This document shows, one piece after another, positions 8,179-9,750 of a DNA stretch of 9,750 nt. The notes under the pieces were generated by a model. The model saw only the letters and a program-made list of their open reading frames with translations. It was not told where the DNA came from and did not search any database. Position 1 is the first letter of the stretch. Every line of letters starts with the position of its first letter. The stretch covers positions 1 to 9,750 of the forward strand of contig JACMRO010000369.1 of the NCBI GenBank assembly GCA_014376425.1, written 5' to 3'. The position numbers and the translations under genes are program-made. Origin of the DNA: Rubritepida sp. (lineage in GTDB: Bacteria > Pseudomonadota > Alphaproteobacteria > Acetobacterales > Acetobacteraceae).

Positions 8179-8264
8179 ACAGCGCCGGCAGGATCTTGAA
8201 GTCATCCGGCGCTCGCCGACGCACCTCTTGCCCTCCAGCCACGCGGAGGTGCGACGGTGTTTGA
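8175..8264 (+). CDS. Possible 29-codon leader peptide between sufS and sufU
   Basis: A TTG at 8175 overlaps the sufS stop as TTGA and has GGAGG (8162-8166) 8 bases upstream inside sufS. The frame runs 29 codons to a TGA at 8262, overlapping the sufU start at 8257 by 8 bases. It starts MNSAGRILKSS and contains two cysteines near its end and many arginines. It passes through both inverted repeats of the gap, so translating it would open the stem that hides the sufU ribosome site. Codon choice (AGG twice, TCT, TTG) is not typical of neighbouring genes and no known protein is recognised. It may be fortuitous. Confidence 0.2.
   Translation: MNSAGRILKSSGARRRTSCPPATRRCDGV
8181..8213 (+). promoter_or_regulatory. 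First inverted repeat in the sufS-sufU gap
   Basis: AGCGCCGG (8181-8188) and CCGGCGCT (8206-8213) are perfect 8-bp reverse complements with a 17-base loop. The repeat begins 3 bases after the sufS stop and directly precedes the larger hairpin that contains the sufU ribosome site. No T-tract follows. It may be an mRNA stability or processing element, or part of a two-hairpin control region. Confidence 0.45.
8215..8258 (+). promoter_or_regulatory. Hairpin sequestering the sufU Shine-Dalgarno and start codon
   Basis: CGCACCTC (8220-8227) pairs perfectly with GAGGTGCG (8246-8253). After one A-A mismatch (8219/8254), CCG (8216-8218) pairs with CGG (8255-8257), and G-U pairs close both ends (8215/8258 and 8228/8245). 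The stem thus includes all of GGAGGT (8245-8250), the canonical sufU ribosome site 6 bases before GTG 8257, plus the first one or two bases of that start codon. The 16-base loop holds a second anti-ribosome-site run, CCTCC (8232-8236). Translational control of sufU is inferred from this geometry. Confidence 0.5.
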
Positions 8265-8724
8265 CGACCTTCGCGACCTCTACCAGGAGGTGATCCTGGA
8301 CCATGGCCGCCGGCCCCGGAATTTTCGCCGGCTGGAGAATGCCACCCACCATGCCCGCGGCGACAATCCGCTGTGCGGCGATAAGATGGATCTGTGGCTG
8401 GCTTTCGGGGATGACGGCGCCATTGCCGACGCCGCCTTTCAGGGCAGGGGCTGCGCCATTTCCATGGCCAGTGCTTCGCTGATGACCGAGACGGTGCGCG
8501 GCAAATCGCCCACCCAGGCCCGGCAGCTGGGCGAGGCTTTTCGCCAGCTGGCGATGACCGGCCGATGCCCTGCCTGCGAAGCGGTGCTGGCGGAGGATAT
8601 GGAGCGGCTTTCCCCGCTCTCCGGCGTGCATGAATTCCCTAGCCGGGTGAAGTGCGCCACGCTGGCCTGGCACACGCTGAACAACGCGCTGGATGACAGC
8701 GGCCAGGAGGCGCGCAGTGAGTGA
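8257..8724 (+). CDS. sufU: SufU-type Fe-S assembly protein (zinc-dependent sulfur acceptor, IscU fold)
   Basis: The product is a 155-residue IscU-fold protein of the SufU subfamily, which accepts sulfur from SufS and hands it to SufBCD. The zinc/sulfur residues are Cys40 and Asp42 (NPLCGD), Cys66 (GCAISMASASLMT) and Cys133 (RVKCATLAWHTL). SufU is told from IscU by an insertion before the last Cys, roughly residues 98-122 here, and by the lack of the IscU LPPVK motif. That insertion carries an extra RCPAC with Cys104 and Cys107, which I do not recall as a family feature. The GTG at 8257 has a perfect GGAGGT 6 bases upstream, though the site is predicted to be buried in a hairpin; an in-frame TGA at 8197 rules out extension far upstream. 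The gene ends 8 bases inside sufT. Confidence 0.95.
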   Translation: MFDDLRDLYQEVILDHGRRPRNFRRLENATHHARGDNPLCGDKMDLWLAFGDDGAIADAAFQGRGCAISMASASLMTETVRGKSPTQARQLGEAFRQLAMTGRCPACEAVLAEDMERLSPLSGVHEFPSRVKCATLAWHTLNNALDDSGQEARSE

Positions 8725-9079
8725 GGTTTCCAGCTGGACCCCGGATGGCGAGCAGCATCCCGTGAAGCGCGAAGAGGGCATCACCGAAGATGCCGTCATC
8801 GCTGCGTTGAAGACCGTCTTCGACCCGGAGATTCCGGTCGATATCTATGAGCTCGGCCTGGTATATGCGATCGAGCTGGGGGATGACGGCTCGGTCAAGG
8901 TCGAGATGACGCTGACCACGCCGAACTGCCCGTCCGCGCAGGAGCTGCCGGCGATGGCGGAGGAGGCGGTGCGCGCCGTTCCCGGCGCGACTGACGTGAA
9001 GGTCGAGATCGTCTGGGACCCGCCCTGGGATCCCAGCCGGATGAGCGAGGATAGCCGCCTCGCCCTGAACATGTTCTGA
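8717..9079 (+). CDS. sufT: SUF-associated DUF59/MIP18-family protein SufT
   Basis: The product is a 120-residue DUF59 (MIP18-like) protein commonly encoded in suf operons and implicated, in Staphylococcus aureus, in Fe-S protein maturation under high demand. The core motifs are FDPEIPVDIYELGLVY (35-50), MTLTTPNCPSA (64-74) with the conserved Cys71, and a VWDPPWDPSRMSEDSRLALNMF C-terminus (from residue 99). The GTG at 8717 is chosen because AGGAGG is exactly 6 bases upstream at 8705-8710; the in-frame ATG at 8693 lacks a ribosome site. The first 20 or so residues are a variable extension before the domain. The gene overlaps sufU by 8 bases and its stop lies within the ribosome site of sufA. 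Confidence 0.94.
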   Translation: MSEVSSWTPDGEQHPVKREEGITEDAVIAALKTVFDPEIPVDIYELGLVYAIELGDDGSVKVEMTLTTPNCPSAQELPAMAEEAVRAVPGATDVKVEIVWDPPWDPSRMSEDSRLALNMF

Positions 9080-9093
9080 GGAGGACGCAAGCC

Positions 9094-9459
9094 ATGTCCA
9101 CCACCACCGACAAGCCACGCCCCCGCGCTCTGCCGCCGCTGATGACCCTGTCCGAAGCCGCGGCGGAGCGGTTGACTGCGTTGTACGCGCGTGCCGAGGC
9201 TGGAAAGCTGCTGCACATCGGCGTCAAGACGAAGGGCTGCTCCGGCATGGCCTATGACCTGACCTTCGTGGACCAGGCCGGGCCGAGCGACGAGCGGGTG
9301 ACCGACCGCGGTATTACCATCCTGGTGGACCGGAAGGCCACGTTGTTCCTGATCGGCACCGAGATGGACTACGCGGTAAAGGCGATGAGTGCGGGCTTCA
9401 CCTTCGTCAACCCCAACGAGAAGGGGCGCTGCGGCTGCGGCGAGAGCTTTCACGTTTAA
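9094..9459 (+). CDS. sufA: A-type Fe-S carrier protein SufA/IscA
   Basis: The product is a 121-residue A-type carrier that receives clusters from the SufBCD scaffold and delivers them to target apoproteins. The three ligand cysteines are Cys49 in KTKGCSGMAYDL and Cys113 and Cys115 in the C-terminal CGCGESFHV. The GESFHV end fits SufA/IscA rather than ErpA. About 16 residues precede the conserved MTLSEAAAERL start of the domain, a modest N-terminal extension. The ribosome site AGGAGGA (9079-9085) lies 8 bases before ATG 9094 and overlaps the sufT stop. It is the last recognisable gene of the operon; no T-rich intrinsic terminator follows. Confidence 0.96.
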   Translation: MSTTTDKPRPRALPPLMTLSEAAAERLTALYARAEAGKLLHIGVKTKGCSGMAYDLTFVDQAGPSDERVTDRGITILVDRKATLFLIGTEMDYAVKAMSAGFTFVNPNEKGRCGCGESFHV

Positions 9460-9750
9460 GGGCTGAGCCGCTGGCAGCTTCGCAAGTCGGGATCAGCGCC
9501 AGAGGTTCGAGCGCGGCGTGGCGAAGGCGTTGGATCACTGCGGCTCCAGGCCCAGGGTTTGGTTGAAGGGAAACGCGATGCAGCGGGTCGCGGTGGTCAG
9601 AAGACGCCTCAGCGAATTTCCATGGGAAAGGCCATGCCCGAGCCTTCACGACCATTCCGTTGGGTAGGGTGACAAAAGATGTTCGGCAGGCCTCATGACC
9701 TTTGGTCGGGTGTGGGACGCCCGTCTGAACTGAGAAGTCCGCGCCTCCGG
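9460..9750. other. Unassigned tail after sufA, no convincing gene
   Basis: These 291 bases hold no recognisable gene or terminator. Nested inverted repeats occupy the first 90 bases. The rest is visibly less GC-rich than the suf genes and has short runs such as GACAAAAGATG. On the minus strand one frame is open from near the window edge (9748) to a stop at 9407, inside sufA: 113 codons, with an ATG at 9655. Its product is not recognised and its third codon positions are much less GC-rich than the neighbouring genes, so it may be non-coding, a decayed element, or a foreign fragment. Near the end, CGGGTGT (9707-9713) pairs with ACGCCCG (9717-9723), next to a GACC-TTT-GGTC stem (9697-9707). Confidence 0.5.
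9465..9546 (+). repeat. Nested inverted repeats downstream of sufA
   Basis: GAGCCGC (9465-9471) is the reverse complement of GCGGCTC (9540-9546). Nested inside, CTTCGC (9478-9483) pairs with GCGAAG (9521-9526), and CGCC (9497-9500) with GGCG (9515-9518). Together they give a possible extended hairpin starting 6 bases after the sufA stop. It could stabilise the 3' end of the operon mRNA or help Rho-dependent ending. Short arms in GC-rich DNA can arise by chance. Confidence 0.25.

Noticed and set aside
8693..8716. ATG start for sufT at 8693
   Set aside because: It has no ribosome site and adds eight unconserved residues, while GTG 8717 has AGGAGG at ideal spacing.
7633..8799. 388-codon minus-strand frame across sufS, the gap and sufU
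   Set aside because: It is antisense to two conserved genes; its product has no recognisable domain.
9578..9667. 29-codon plus-strand frame beginning MQRVAVVRRRLSEF with GAAGGG upstream
   Set aside because: It is very short, resembles nothing known and lies in low-information sequence; a purine run before an ATG is expected by chance.
9678..9735. Resemblance of AGATGTTCG followed by small stems to the 5' part of E. coli 6S RNA
   Set aside because: The match is a few bases only, and no closing stem or central bubble can be built in the remaining sequence.

Overview
The window comes from a high-GC proteobacterium, most likely an alphaproteobacterium of the Acetobacteraceae/Rhodospirillales type. 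This is inferred from base composition, frequent GTG starts, and an Rrf2-sufBCDS-sufU-sufT-sufA gene order. No rRNA or other taxonomic marker is present, so the placement is tentative. No tRNA, CRISPR array, intact insertion sequence or phage gene was seen.

Bases 1-2886 are a small catabolic neighbourhood. The 3' end of an acyl-CoA dehydrogenase gene overlaps by 4 bases (ATGA) an enoyl-CoA hydratase/isomerase-family gene whose two classical catalytic glutamates are both replaced. A short-chain dehydrogenase lies convergently on the minus strand. Divergent from it, across a 65-base spacer holding a 9-bp inverted repeat, is a TIM-barrel amidohydrolase of the 2-pyrone-4,6-dicarboxylate lactonase-like group.

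Bases 2887-9459 are a complete plus-strand SUF iron-sulfur cluster assembly operon: an Rrf2-family regulator with three conserved cysteines, sufB, sufC, sufD, sufS, a SufU-type scaffold/sulfur-acceptor gene, sufT (DUF59) and sufA. SufS would take sulfur from cysteine and pass it to the zinc-type SufU. SufBCD would assemble the cluster, with SufC as the ATPase. SufA would carry clusters to targets, SufT would act as an accessory maturation factor, and the Rrf2 protein probably senses cluster supply. No sufE was found in the window. SufS carries the His found in the B. subtilis SufS-SufU zinc ligand-swap pair, so sulfur transfer probably follows the SufU route. Most junctions overlap or are tight; the exception is a 78-base gap between sufS and sufU.

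That gap is the most interesting structure here. It holds two tandem inverted repeats, and the second pairs the sufU Shine-Dalgarno and the first base or two of its GTG start into a stem. A possible 29-codon leader frame, overlapping the sufS stop and the sufU start, runs through both hairpins. This suggests translational control or coupling of sufU. Two further dyads precede the Rrf2 gene: an IscR-type GAC-N7-GTC element and a long hairpin.

Bases 9460-9750 hold no convincing gene. They show nested inverted repeats just after sufA and a less GC-rich tail of unknown nature.
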